From contig NZ_CP072467.1 in NCBI RefSeq assembly GCF_018437505.1, forward strand, positions 2,542,001 through 2,606,000: DNA of 64,000 bases. The letters are read 5' to 3'. Position numbers and translations under genes: made by a program. Of this stretch, positions 1 to 8,403 are shown piece after piece. Numbering within the stretch: the first letter of the stretch is position 1; the number at the start of each line of letters is the position of its first letter. The stretch comes from Spiractinospora alimapuensis. Its GTDB lineage: Bacteria; Actinomycetota; Actinomycetes; Streptosporangiales; Streptosporangiaceae. The notes below the pieces were generated by a model. That model saw nothing but the letters and a program-made list of their open reading frames with translations. It did no database searches and had not been told where the DNA came from.

Positions 1-300
1 GAGGTGGACGAAGCCGCTCCCCACGAATGCGACACCCACCAGAAGACTGACTGTCGAAGCGAACTTCCCCCCGATGACAGACGCGCCGACGAGTAGTGAC
101 CCAACAGCGAGCGAGATGAAGCTGAGTGCTCCATTCGTGGCCACCCCGGCGATCACCTCACCTTGGGTGTCGAACAACGGCAATCTTGTCACCAGCCCAG
201 CGCCCCCGAACCCGACCAACACGAGACCAGTCATCGCCGCGCCGAAGCGATAGACCAGATCCAGCCTTCGGTCCGGCGGCCGCACCCTGTCCAGATCCAT
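1..300 (-). CDS. DUF4383 family membrane protein (partial, C-terminus outside window)
   Basis: The open frame runs from an ATG at 300 off the left edge without a stop, giving 100 residues. The start reads MDLDRVRPPDRRLDLVYRFG, followed by a hydrophobic segment (about residues 20-38), a short polar loop containing a TNG motif, and two further hydrophobic segments. This layout matches small actinobacterial four-helix DUF4383 proteins. The function of that family is unknown. It is divergent from the MerR-type regulator that begins 92 bases away, so the two may share a promoter region. The family call rests on recall of the pattern. Confidence 0.7.
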   Translation of the reverse strand, partial: MDLDRVRPPDRRLDLVYRFGAAMTGLVLVGFGGAGLVTRLPLFDTQGEVIAGVATNGALSFISLAVGSLLVGASVIGGKFASTVSLLVGVAFVGSGFVHL

Positions 301-392
301 GGCTCTCCCCCCTTGGAACCCAGTGGCTAGACTCTCTCGACGCAAGCCCCAGAACAAGTCGCATCGACTCCGCATCGTTTTGGAGAGGCGCC

Positions 393-1298
393 ATGCTCAC
401 GCCCGCGGCGACCGCCCGCCTGTTGGGCGTCGCGCCCACCACACTGCGCAGCTGGGATCGGCGATACGGTATCGGGCCTGATCAACGCAGCTCGGGAGGA
501 CACCGCCGCTACTCTTCATCTGACATCGAGCGGCTACGTGAGCTGTGTCGATTGGTGGCCGAGGGAATGCCACCCGCTCTTGCGGCCCGGCAGGTCCGGG
601 ACGCCCCCGGGGACGACAGTCTCGTGCCACGGGTCCGAGGGCACCGCCCAGGCGGGAACACCCTTCCGTTGGCGACGGCCTCGTCCACGTTGCAGGGAGT
701 GGCGCGAGCCGCCATGCGCATGGACTCCGACCTCGTCGAGCGTCGACTCCAGGAGGCGATGACCGAGCACGGAACCGTAAGAACGTGGGAAGAGATCGCC
801 CAACCCCTCCTCTACGGAATGGGACGAAAGTGGCAGGACACTCGGCGTTATGTTGAGGTCGAGCACCTGCTCTCCTGGTCGATCTCCACGGTTCTTCGTA
901 GAGTGCCGAGCCCCTCGGAGAAGGTCGACGCGCGTGAGAGGCCCGTCGTCCTCGCATGCGTCCCCGACGAGATGCACTGTTTACCGGTCGAAGCCCTGGC
1001 GGCCGCCCTGCGCGAGGTCGGCACCCCACACCGCGTCTTGGGGCAGTGCACTCCGACCGACGCGATCGTGCACACCGTGGACCGCCTGCGGCCGCGCGCG
1101 GTCCTGCTCTGGTGCCAAACGCCCCGCGCGCCAGCCGGCTCGTGCCTGCTCGCCACCGTGCGAGCGGCCGCCCGCACCACGCAGACGACACAGGTGCACA
1201 GGGCTGGCCTCGGATGGCACGGCGTGGACCCCACGCTGTTCGGTGACAGTGCGCCGCACTCGTCGCTCACCAGCGCGTTCATGGCTCTTCGGAGCTGA
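393..1298 (+). CDS. MerR-family regulator with B12-binding-like domain (CarH/LitR type)
   Basis: 301 residues from the ATG at 393; the open frame extends further upstream, but the MerR helix-turn-helix begins right at this ATG (LLGVAPTTLRSWDRRYGI, then GGHRRYSSSDIERL). A B12-binding cap domain follows: W147, then nine residues, then E157-H158, which is the W-x9-EH signature of CarH/LitR photoreceptors. An E-x-H site (H195 in PDEMHCLPVEAL) is where the lower cobalamin ligand sits in the family. It probably represses target genes in the dark and releases DNA when adenosylcobalamin is photolysed, but no carotenoid genes are nearby and the target is unknown. The divergent DUF4383 gene is a candidate. 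Confidence 0.85.
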   Translation: MLTPAATARLLGVAPTTLRSWDRRYGIGPDQRSSGGHRRYSSSDIERLRELCRLVAEGMPPALAARQVRDAPGDDSLVPRVRGHRPGGNTLPLATASSTLQGVARAAMRMDSDLVERRLQEAMTEHGTVRTWEEIAQPLLYGMGRKWQDTRRYVEVEHLLSWSISTVLRRVPSPSEKVDARERPVVLACVPDEMHCLPVEALAAALREVGTPHRVLGQCTPTDAIVHTVDRLRPRAVLLWCQTPRAPAGSCLLATVRAAARTTQTTQVHRAGLGWHGVDPTLFGDSAPHSSLTSAFMALRS

Positions 1299-1315
1299 CC
1301 GCCTCGGCGGCCCGC

Positions 1316-1401
1316 ACCTGTTGCGGCGTTTGCGGGCGCGAACCAGCCAGAGGACGAACAGGATCAGGGACAGGGAGGAGGGCAGAACGGCGGGGAGGAG
1401 C
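1316..1401 (-). pseudogene. Relic of a DUF4126 gene 3' end
   Basis: Read on the minus strand this stretch encodes a membrane-helix end and a basic tail (SLILFVLWLVRARKRRNR). It matches the C-terminus of the intact DUF4126 protein encoded at 4276-4941 (ALFVVWLVRARKRRKR). At DNA level 1321-1361 and 4352-4392 differ at only 2 of 41 positions. There is no start or upstream domain here, so only the last ~30 codons survive. It sits between the 3' ends of the MerR and MocR genes, and is probably the scar of a duplication or rearrangement. Confidence 0.7.
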
Positions 1402-1446
1402 TGGAGACGCCCTCGATCCGCGCGTAGCGACGCACCATGTCGTGGA

Positions 1447-2899
1447 TTACGCGCCCCCACCCCTCACCGCGTCGGCGATCTCGCGTAGGGCGTGGCGGAG
1501 GCGTAGGTCGGTGGGGGCGCCGTAGCCGAAGACTATGCCGTTGGGTTGGGGGTGTGTGTCGGGGTAGTAGTACGCCTCGAGGGGGGTGACGCGCACTCCG
1601 CGTTTTGCGAGGGTGGTGCGGACTTGGTCGGCTGGGGGGTCGCCGTCCCAGGTGAGGGTGGCGTGTAGGCCGCCCTCGATCGCGTCCAGGTGGATGTGGG
1701 GGGGCGAGGTCGGCGGTGGCGCCGATGACGAGGGATCGGCGGTGGGCGTATTCGCGTCCGACGCGGACGAGGTGTCGGCGCAGGCCTCCCCTGCGTAGGA
1801 ACTCCGCCACGGCGCTTTGGAGGACCCCGGAGACGGGTTGGCCGAGGGTGTCGCGGACGTCGAGGATTCGGCGGCGCAAGGTCTGGTCCGGGACGACGAG
1901 GTAGCCGCAGCGCAGCCACGGGGTCAGCGTCTTGGAGTAGCTGCCGACCAGCACGACTCGGTCATCGGTGTCCAGGGAGGCGATGGCGGGGAGCGGTGGT
2001 GCGCCGTGCCGGAACTCGCTGTCGTAGTCGTCCTCGATGACGACCGCGTCGGTCGCCTTGGCCCAGGCCAGCATCGCCAGACGTTCCGCGACGGGGAGCC
2101 GTCCGCCGAGCGGGTACTGGTGGCTTGGGGTGAGGAGCGCCGCCGCGAGCGGTCCCGGGGCCTCGGCGAGCGCGTGGGGGTCCATGCCTCCGTCGCGTAC
2201 GGGGACCGGCACGGGGGTGGCTCCGAGACGCGCGATGACCCGGCGGGCGGTGAGGTGTCCCGGGTTCTCGGTCGCGATCCGGGTGCCTGTCGGGCCCTGG
2301 GGGCGAATCCCGTGGACCAGTAGTGCGAACCCGTCGCTCGCGCCTGCGGTCACCACGATGTCCTCGGCGTCGCAGTGCACGCCGCGTGTGGTGCGGAGGT
2401 GGTCCGCGACCAGTGTCCGAAGTTCCTCGATGCCCGCGGGGGGCGGCGGAACGGTTGGTGGCTCGCGCCGCACCGCGGTACGCCAGGCCGCCGCCCAGTC
2501 GCGGTTGGTGTGGAAGCTGGCGGACGGGCTTCCCGGCGAGAGGTTGATCGGTTCGGGGGCATCGGTCGCGGCGTTCCGGCGCTCTCGGCGGGCCTCGCGC
2601 GACGGAGAGCGTGTCAAAGGCGCGCCGTCGGTGGGGAGGTCGTCCGCGACGAAGGTTCCCGATCCGGGGACGCTCACCACGTACCCCTCCCCGGCGAGGT
2701 CCTCGTATACGGAGACGACGGTTCCGCGCGAGAGGCCCGTCGCCGCCGCGAGGGAGCGGGTCGAGGGCAGGGGGTCGTGCGCGGCGACCTGTCCGGAGAG
2801 TAGTGCCACGCGTAGCCGCTCGGTGAGGTTCTCCCGCGCGGTGAGCTCGGACGACCGATCCGTCCCGAGCACGAGGTTCATCGGGAACGCGTGCCGCAT
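1447..2899 (-). pseudogene. MocR-family (GntR HTH + aminotransferase fold) regulator, apparent frameshift
   Basis: The N-terminal wHTH (LRVALLSGQVAAHDPLPSTR, then GLSRGTVVSVYEDLAGEGYV) is joined to a class I aminotransferase-like domain. The PLP-site region (VVLVGSYSKTLTPWLRCGYL) and the DDYDSEFR motif are present. The frame is lost after the residues ATADLAPP, at a run of seven G (plus strand, 1698-1704). Removing one base restores a normal MocR ending (HIHLDAIEGGLHATLTW, then FGYGAPTDLRLRHAL) up to a stop at 1447. Uncorrected, the frame runs on into unrelated sequence to 1364. The gene is divergent from a GNAT acetyltransferase, its likely target. Sequencing error or real inactivation cannot be told apart here. 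Confidence 0.85.
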
Positions 2900-2911
2900 G
2901 GGCCCATTTTA

Positions 2912-2956
2912 CTGGTCCAACGGATTCTCGTTTTTCCGGCCTTGGTGGGGGACCAG
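2912..2956. promoter_or_regulatory. Inverted repeat CTGGTCC-N31-GGACCAG, candidate MocR operator
   Basis: A perfect 7-base inverted repeat (2912-2918 and 2950-2956) lies in the 156-base interval between the divergent MocR and GNAT starts. MocR regulators commonly bind paired sites beside their divergent target. The wide spacing could suit a dimer spanning the promoter. The symmetry is seen directly; binding is inference. Confidence 0.4.
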
Positions 2957-3055
2957 AAATCTCCCTACCGTGGACCCACGGGTGCGGAAACCGGTCCAGA
3001 CCCGCAGCGACGCCGTTCGTCGCGCCCACGACCCGAAGGGGGACGAGAGGCGACC

Positions 3056-3520
3056 ATGACCGACACATCCACGGTTTCCGTGCGTCCGCTCGACGCCGCG
3101 GACGAGCCACGGTGGCGCGTGCTCTTCCGCGGCTACCGCGCCTTCTATCGGCTGGAGGAGTCGGAGGAGGTCGTCTCGCGCGTGTGGGGCTGGCTCACGG
3201 ACCCGGAGCACGAATGTCACGGGCTGGTCGCCGAGATGGAAGGCACGGTCGTGGCGATCGGCCACTATCGCCGGTTCGCGCGCCCCACGACGGGGACGGT
3301 CGGCCTGTGGTTCGACGATCTCTTCACCGATCCCGACAGGCGTGGTGTCGGCGCGGGACGCGCGCTGATCCGTCGTGTCACCGAGATCGCCGAGGCCGAG
3401 GGCCGCTCCGTCGTGCGGTGGATCACGGCGGAGGACAACCACCGGGCCCGGGCACTCTACGACCAGGTCGCGACCCGCACGCGGTGGGTCACCTACGACG
3501 CCGCGCCAACGGACTCGTGA
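3056..3520 (+). CDS. GNAT family N-acetyltransferase
   Basis: 154 residues from the ATG at 3056, preceded by a GGACGAGAGG ribosome-binding region; the longer open frame upstream overlaps the promoter and is not used. The acetyl-CoA site is clear: LWFDDLFTDPDRRGVGAGRALI, where R/Q-x-x-G-x-G/A is read as RRGVGAG, followed by the usual N-H-x-A-x-x-L-Y motif (NHRARALYDQV). The acyl acceptor is unknown. It is divergent from the MocR gene and followed 19 bases later by a second GNAT gene, so the two are probably co-transcribed and MocR-controlled. Confidence 0.85.
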   Translation: MTDTSTVSVRPLDAADEPRWRVLFRGYRAFYRLEESEEVVSRVWGWLTDPEHECHGLVAEMEGTVVAIGHYRRFARPTTGTVGLWFDDLFTDPDRRGVGAGRALIRRVTEIAEAEGRSVVRWITAEDNHRARALYDQVATRTRWVTYDAAPTDS

Positions 3521-3539
3521 CGCACACGGAAAGCACACC

Positions 3540-4238
3540 ATGACACTGACGAACGAGTACGGACAGCCCGTCGGCGTCCCGGTCCCGCACTGGGCGCCGG
3601 TCGCGCTTCCGAGCGCGACGAGACTGCCCGGGCGGTACTGCGCTGTCGAACGGCTCGCCCCCGACCGCCACACCGACGACCTGTACTCCGCCTACGCGAA
3701 CGCCCCCGACGACAGCGACTGGACCTACCTCTCGGTCGGACCGTTCCCCACGCCGGAGTCCTACCGCGACTGGGCGACCACCGCCGCGTTGGTCGAGGAT
3801 CCCCGGCACTACGCCGTCGTCGCCACCTCCACCGGACGTGCCCTCGGGACTCTCTCCCTGATGCGGCATGACCCCGCCAACGGTGCCATCGAGGTCGGCT
3901 ATGTGACGTTCTCCCGCGCGATCCAACGCACCCCGATCTCCACCGAGGCGCAGTTCCTGTTGATGCGCTACGTCTTCGACGATCTCGGATACCGCCGGTA
4001 CGAGTGGAAGTGCGACAGCCTCAACGCGCCCTCGCGCGCGGCCGCCGAACGTCTCGGCTTCACCTACGAGGGAACGTTCCGCCAGGCCGTCGTCTTCAAG
4101 GGCCGCAACCGCGACACGGCCTGGTACGCGCTCACCGACCGCGAGTGGCCGCGCGTCCGCAAGGCGATGGAGGCGTGGCTCGACCCCGCCAACTTCGACG
4201 CCGAAGGTCGCCAGCTCCATCCTCTGCGAACCCACTGA
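3540..4238 (+). CDS. GNAT family N-acetyltransferase (RimJ/RimL-like)
   Basis: 232 residues from the ATG at 3540. The layout follows RimJ/RimL-type acetyltransferases: an N-terminal substrate strand region (RYCAVERLAPDRHTDDLYSA), a central EVGYVTFSRAIQRTPISTEA strand-loop where ribosomal-protein-type GNATs bind acetyl-CoA, and the C-terminal YEWKCDSLNAPSRAAAERLG motif followed by YEGTFRQ. Homologues acetylate amino groups of proteins or small molecules; the substrate here is not evident. It is the second gene of the pair downstream of the MocR-controlled promoter. Confidence 0.85.
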   Translation: MTLTNEYGQPVGVPVPHWAPVALPSATRLPGRYCAVERLAPDRHTDDLYSAYANAPDDSDWTYLSVGPFPTPESYRDWATTAALVEDPRHYAVVATSTGRALGTLSLMRHDPANGAIEVGYVTFSRAIQRTPISTEAQFLLMRYVFDDLGYRRYEWKCDSLNAPSRAAAERLGFTYEGTFRQAVVFKGRNRDTAWYALTDREWPRVRKAMEAWLDPANFDAEGRQLHPLRTH

Positions 4239-4275
4239 TCGGCGAGGCCGCCCTCCCCGGGTGACCGCCGTTCGG

Positions 4276-4941
4276 TCACCGAGGCGAGGCGTTCGGATCG
4301 TAGTGCGCCCCGTTCTGGACGTCGCCCGGCGCCGCCTCGGCCTTCGCCCGCTTGCGGCGTTTGCGGGCGCGCACCAGCCAGACGACGAACAGGGCGAGGA
4401 CGGGGAGGAAGAGCAGGACGGCGAGGGGAATGAGGATCGCGCAGACGGTGAGGGTGAGGCTGGAGAGGTCCTCGACGAAGCTGGTGACGGGTCCGCCGAT
4501 ACCGACCGTGACGGTGTTGATGACGGGGCGGGCCAGGGACTTGACGACGTGGACCGCGAAGGCGATCACCACCCCGGCGACGATGGGCCACACCGAGCCG
4601 TCGCCACTGGCGGCGCTGTTGGCGGGGTCGAGGGCAATCGCGTCGTCGAAGGAGATCGAGGCGACGCCCGCGCCGAAGCTGATACCACCGGAGGTGGGGC
4701 GGACCACGGTCTGGATGGCGTCGTTGACGCTGTCGACGACGGGGAACTTGTCGGCGAGGAACTCCACCAGCATGAGCACGGCGAGAACCCCGAGGGTGGC
4801 GGGGTGTTCCAGCCACTGCCATCCCGGGGCGAGGGGGAACCAGTCGGTGTACCGGGCGATGAGTCCGACGATGAGGAGGGGGAGGTAGGCGTTGAGCCCG
4901 GCGGCGGCCGAGAGTCCGGTGCCGGTCAGGACTGTGAGCAT
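4276..4941 (-). CDS. DUF4126 family membrane protein
   Basis: 221 residues from an ATG at 4941 with AGGAG a few bases upstream; the frame is open for 57 more codons but the family N-terminus (LTGTGLSAAAGLNAYLPLL) starts here. Several hydrophobic helices are visible, with the conserved LADKFPVVDSVNDAIQT loop typical of DUF4126, and a final helix with a basic cytoplasmic tail (LVRARKRRKRAKAEA). The family is of unknown function. Part of its C-terminus is repeated as a relic at 1316-1401. Confidence 0.85.
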   Translation of the reverse strand: MLTVLTGTGLSAAAGLNAYLPLLIVGLIARYTDWFPLAPGWQWLEHPATLGVLAVLMLVEFLADKFPVVDSVNDAIQTVVRPTSGGISFGAGVASISFDDAIALDPANSAASGDGSVWPIVAGVVIAFAVHVVKSLARPVINTVTVGIGGPVTSFVEDLSSLTLTVCAILIPLAVLLFLPVLALFVVWLVRARKRRKRAKAEAAPGDVQNGAHYDPNASPR

Positions 4942-5092
4942 GCTGCTCCTCGGTAGGGGGTGGCCCGTCGGGGGGCGGGGCGCTCCGTGGGGCCGTCGAG
5001 GCTGGCATCCGTATTTCATCACGCGGTGCGGGGGCTCGCGAGGGTTTCGGTCGTTTCCCGCGCCCGGGGCCGGCCGAGCTGCGGAGAAGCCG

Positions 5093-6244
5093 TCACATGA
5101 CGCGTCCCACACGGGTCCGGGTGCACACGAACCACCCGAGCGCGAAGCACAGCACGATGCCGAGGGCCCCCACGGCGACGGCCTTGACCTCCGCCGGCAC
5201 CTCGAGCGGGCGGAAGGCGACCGCGAGCAGGATCAGCACCGGCCCCTGGAGCGCGAACGCGAGGAACGAGCCTCGGGCGACGGCGCGCATGAACCGGCTC
5301 TCGCCGGAGAAGGCCCGTTGGGCGAAGCCCAGCAGCCACACCGAGCCGAAGACGACGAGGATCGCCTCGACCGTCGCCATGAGCAGGGACTGCGGGGTTC
5401 CGCCGCCCAGGAACGCGGCCAGGTCCCCGTCGAGGCTGCGGACGCCGAGGCCGACCGCGATCGGGGGAATCGTCACCAGGGTGACGAGGACGATCACGCC
5501 GCTGGTGCGCCAGACACCGGTGGGCACGAGACGGGCCAATCCAAGGCGGGCGCCGAGGATCCCCAGGGCGAACATGGCGGCGAGCTGGGGCCACTGCCAC
5601 AGGTGCAGGTCCAGCGGTTGCGTGGACCGCGCCGGGACGCAGATCCGCAGCAGGTAGGTGGTGACGGTGATGGCCACGACGAACAGCAGCAGAACCCTGA
5701 GACTCAGGGTGCCTTCGGCGGCGTGCCGGGGACGGTGCGGCGCGAGCAGGCTGACGAGCGCGTAGGCCAACGAGAAGATGAGCAGGACCTCGGCGAACCA
5801 GAGGGCCCCGGAGTCCAGGACGCGATCGCGCCCCGTGAGTAGCCAGCCGTAGGTGACCTGCTCGCCGGCGGCCCAGTAGGCGACCCACATGCACAGCGGC
5901 CACAGCGCCAACACACTCACGGCGAACGGGACACCGAGCCGCAGTGTGCGGTCGATCGTGAACCGGGCCCGCCCCTTCCGGTCGAGGGACTGCGCGGTGA
6001 ACAGGCCGGACACGAGGAAGAAGGTGCCCATAAGGAACAGGGCGGTCGGGCCGACGAAAGCTCCCAACGCGGTCTCGACGGGCCTCGCGAGGGTCACCTC
6101 GTTGACCTCGTCGTAGGCCCATCCACCCACGGCGGCGTAGCCCAGCAGGGCGTGTCCGCCGATGATCCACGCCACCAACCCGGTACGCAGCACGTCGAGG
6201 GACGCGATCCGGCCGGTCGTCGCCTCTGGAACGGTGAGGTTCAC
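5093..6244 (-). CDS. Acyltransferase family integral membrane protein (acyl_transf_3)
   Basis: 383 residues from a GTG at 6244, with ACGGGGAAC ten bases upstream; the open frame upstream to 6952 lacks family features. The protein begins TTGRIASLDVLRTGLVAWII, the standard opening of membrane O-acyltransferases, with the catalytic-type His in IIGGHALLGY. About ten hydrophobic helices follow, including FFLVSGLFTAQS. Such proteins transfer acyl groups onto sugars, antibiotics or envelope polymers. The substrate is unknown and neighbours give no clue. Confidence 0.8.
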   Translation of the reverse strand: MNLTVPEATTGRIASLDVLRTGLVAWIIGGHALLGYAAVGGWAYDEVNEVTLARPVETALGAFVGPTALFLMGTFFLVSGLFTAQSLDRKGRARFTIDRTLRLGVPFAVSVLALWPLCMWVAYWAAGEQVTYGWLLTGRDRVLDSGALWFAEVLLIFSLAYALVSLLAPHRPRHAAEGTLSLRVLLLFVVAITVTTYLLRICVPARSTQPLDLHLWQWPQLAAMFALGILGARLGLARLVPTGVWRTSGVIVLVTLVTIPPIAVGLGVRSLDGDLAAFLGGGTPQSLLMATVEAILVVFGSVWLLGFAQRAFSGESRFMRAVARGSFLAFALQGPVLILLAVAFRPLEVPAEVKAVAVGALGIVLCFALGWFVCTRTRVGRVM

Positions 6245-6622
6245 ACCGGGGATTGTTCCCCGTTCTGCCCGATCAACCGCCTGGTCAGGTAACACTCCCG
6301 GGGAAGGTCCCCTCAAACCGTCCCCGGGAGCGTGTCCCCCCGTGGCGTTCTCAACCGCCGCGAGATCGACACGACCAACGTCCTCATTGTTGGTCGCGTC
6401 CCCCCTGTTCGGTATGCCATCACAGCCAAGGGACTCCACCGTGCGGGGCGCTTGCCATCGCGTGCACCCCTCATTGGCATGCCGTGCACGCCACCACGAA
6501 CCACATCGCGGACTTATCCGGCATCCTCGCGACGAATCGGCCGATTCTCCTGCGGCTGACGCGCGTCCGCGGTTACGCTCCCCCAACACGCCGTCCAGCG
6601 AAAGGCGCCGGGGGTACCGCAG
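6245..6622. other. Intergenic region between divergent genes, with a GC-rich hairpin
   Basis: 378 bases separate the acyltransferase and AraC-type starts. No convincing gene was found. A perfect 10-base inverted repeat (6295-6304 CTCCCGGGGA and 6321-6330 TCCCCGGGAG, loop 16) is the main structure. Its place between two divergent genes fits an operator or attenuator better than a terminator. Nothing else recognisable. Confidence 0.4.
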
Positions 6623-7594
6623 GTGCACACAGTTCTCGACACCAGCCGTCTGGATCCCAGTCACCGTCTCGAGGCCTGGGGCACGATCATGTCGCGGCGG
6701 GCGGTGACGTTCCGTACCCGCGACGAGGACCCCAGGAGCTTCCACGGCCTGATCCGGGGCAGCCAGGTGGGGTCGCTGGCCATCAACTACCTCCAGAGCA
6801 GCTCCCAGCTCATCAACCGGACCGATCGGTTGAGCGCCCGCCACGAGGACGACCACTGCAAGGTCATGCTCCAGTTGTCCGGCACCTCGACGGTGACGCA
6901 GTTCGGCCGCGCGGCGGAGCTGCGCCCGGGCGATCTCACCCTGTGCGACCACGGTCGGCCCTACACGCTGGGGATGAACGGACGCGTCCGCATGTTGATC
7001 ATGCTGTTTCCGCGTCCGTTACTGCACTCGTCGCTGGACCGCCTCGGTGCGGTCACGGCGAACAGCGTGCACGGCGACGAGGGTGTGGGCGCGGTGCTCA
7101 GCAGCTACCTGACCACGGTGGCGCGTCGGCTCGACGAATGCTCCACGCCCGCCGCCGAACGGCTGGCGACCAACGCGGTGGCGCTCGTGGACACGCTCAT
7201 CGAGGAGATGCTGGAGACGTCGTCCCCCGCCCGGCAGGATCCCCACCACGCGATGCTGCTGCGTATCCAGGCCTACATCGACCAGAACCTGGGCGACCCC
7301 AACCTGTCGCTCGACGAGGTCGCCGCCGCGCACAACGTGTCCCGACGACACCTCTACAACCTGTTCTCGGGCCGGGGCTGGACGGTCGCGCGGTGGATCC
7401 GGGAACGCCGGCTGCAGGGGTGCGCCCGGGACCTGGCCTCGCGGACCCTGGCGCACGAGGGAGTACGGACCATCGGATGCCGGTGGGGGCTCCCCGACGC
7501 GGCCAACTTCAGCCGGATGTTCAAACGCGCCTACGGCCTCACGCCGAGCGAGTACCGACTCTCCATGCTGGAGGGTGAGGGCCCCGGCCTGTGA
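6623..7594 (+). CDS. AraC-family transcriptional regulator
   Basis: 323 residues from a GTG at 6623. The N-terminal ~200 residues resemble the AraC-binding-like (cupin_6/NphR-type) sensor, with KVMLQLSGTSTVTQFGR and ELRPGDLTLCDHGRPYTL. The C-terminal 100 residues hold two helix-turn-helix motifs: LSLDEVAAAHNVSRRHLYNL and the family end motif DAANFSRMFKRAYGLTPSEY. Regulators of this subfamily often control catabolic genes. The paa cluster lies just downstream but has its own TetR regulator, so the target is open. The effector is unknown. Confidence 0.9.
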   Translation: MHTVLDTSRLDPSHRLEAWGTIMSRRAVTFRTRDEDPRSFHGLIRGSQVGSLAINYLQSSSQLINRTDRLSARHEDDHCKVMLQLSGTSTVTQFGRAAELRPGDLTLCDHGRPYTLGMNGRVRMLIMLFPRPLLHSSLDRLGAVTANSVHGDEGVGAVLSSYLTTVARRLDECSTPAAERLATNAVALVDTLIEEMLETSSPARQDPHHAMLLRIQAYIDQNLGDPNLSLDEVAAAHNVSRRHLYNLFSGRGWTVARWIRERRLQGCARDLASRTLAHEGVRTIGCRWGLPDAANFSRMFKRAYGLTPSEYRLSMLEGEGPGL

Positions 7595-7618
7595 CCGACG
7601 CGGGGCGCGGGGCGGGCC

Positions 7619-8287
7619 CTAGGTCGCCTCGTCCCCGCCCGTCGGCGCGATTCCACGCGAGGGGGCGACGCGCATCCCGTCGAAGGCGATCTTGGCGATG
7701 GCGTCGGCGAGCTCCGCCACGGCCGCCTCTCCGCTCGGGCGGTACCACTCGATCGTGGAGTTCACCATTCCGAACAGCAAGCGCGCGGTGAGTGCCGGGC
7801 GGATGTCGGTACGAACGTCGCCGTCGGCCTCGGCCTCGGCGACCAGCTCGGCGACGTAGCGGTCGAACTCCCGGCGGCGGGCCAGGGCGTCGCGTTCGAT
7901 CTCGGTGTTGCCCCGCACCCGCAGCAGCAGGGTGACGAACGGCAGTTCGGCGCAGAGCACCCGCACGCTCGCCCGCAGGAGGTGCTCCAGGCGTTCGATC
8001 GCCGACCCCTCGCTCCGCCTGGTCTCGGCCGCGACCGCGAAAAGCTGGTCCAACGCCCGGTCCACCGCCATGCGCAGCAGCTCCTGCTTGCTGGACACGT
8101 GGTGGTAGATGGCGGACTTGGTGATCCCCAACGCGCGGCTGAGGTCCTCCATACTCGTGCCGTCGTAACCGCGCTCGTTGAACAGCTTCGCGGCGATCGC
8201 CAGCAGCGACTCCACGTCGTACCCGGGCCGCCCCCGACGCTTGGGCGGGGCCGCGGAGGTCGCCGCCGCCCGGTCCGGCTCTACCAT
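7619..8287 (-). CDS. paaR: TetR-family regulator, probable phenylacetate repressor PaaR
   Basis: 222 residues from the ATG at 8287; an in-frame GTG 5 codons upstream is also possible. A typical TetR N-terminus is seen (LLAIAAKLFNERGYDGTSME, then GITKSAIYHHVSSKQELL). The C-terminal ligand domain is all helical. It lies directly downstream of paaK and paaI on the same strand, and two palindromes matching the actinobacterial PaaR consensus (ACTnACCG-n-CGGT) lie between paaI and paaZ. In Corynebacterium, PaaR represses until phenylacetyl-CoA is made. The role here is inferred from that and from position. Confidence 0.8.
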   Translation of the reverse strand: MVEPDRAAATSAAPPKRRGRPGYDVESLLAIAAKLFNERGYDGTSMEDLSRALGITKSAIYHHVSSKQELLRMAVDRALDQLFAVAAETRRSEGSAIERLEHLLRASVRVLCAELPFVTLLLRVRGNTEIERDALARRREFDRYVAELVAEAEADGDVRTDIRPALTARLLFGMVNSTIEWYRPSGEAAVAELADAIAKIAFDGMRVAPSRGIAPTGGDEAT

Positions 8288-8403
8288 CGTCTCTGTCGAC
8301 ACCACGAAAGTGGAGGATATCGCCACCACCGCGTACGGACCGGGTGTCCTCCCCGCATTGGTGTCTCCTCCCCCCGGCGCGCCCCCCGCACCTGGCTCCA
8401 GTG

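Noticed and set aside
4261-4956. Long Gly/Asp/Glu-rich plus-strand frame opposite the DUF4126 gene
   Set aside because: Its composition is what the complement of a hydrophobic high-GC gene gives; no start signal or family motif.
5704-5916. Cys/Arg-rich open frames opposite or within the acyltransferase gene
   Set aside because: Typical shadow frames in high-GC DNA; the in-phase acyltransferase explains the region fully.
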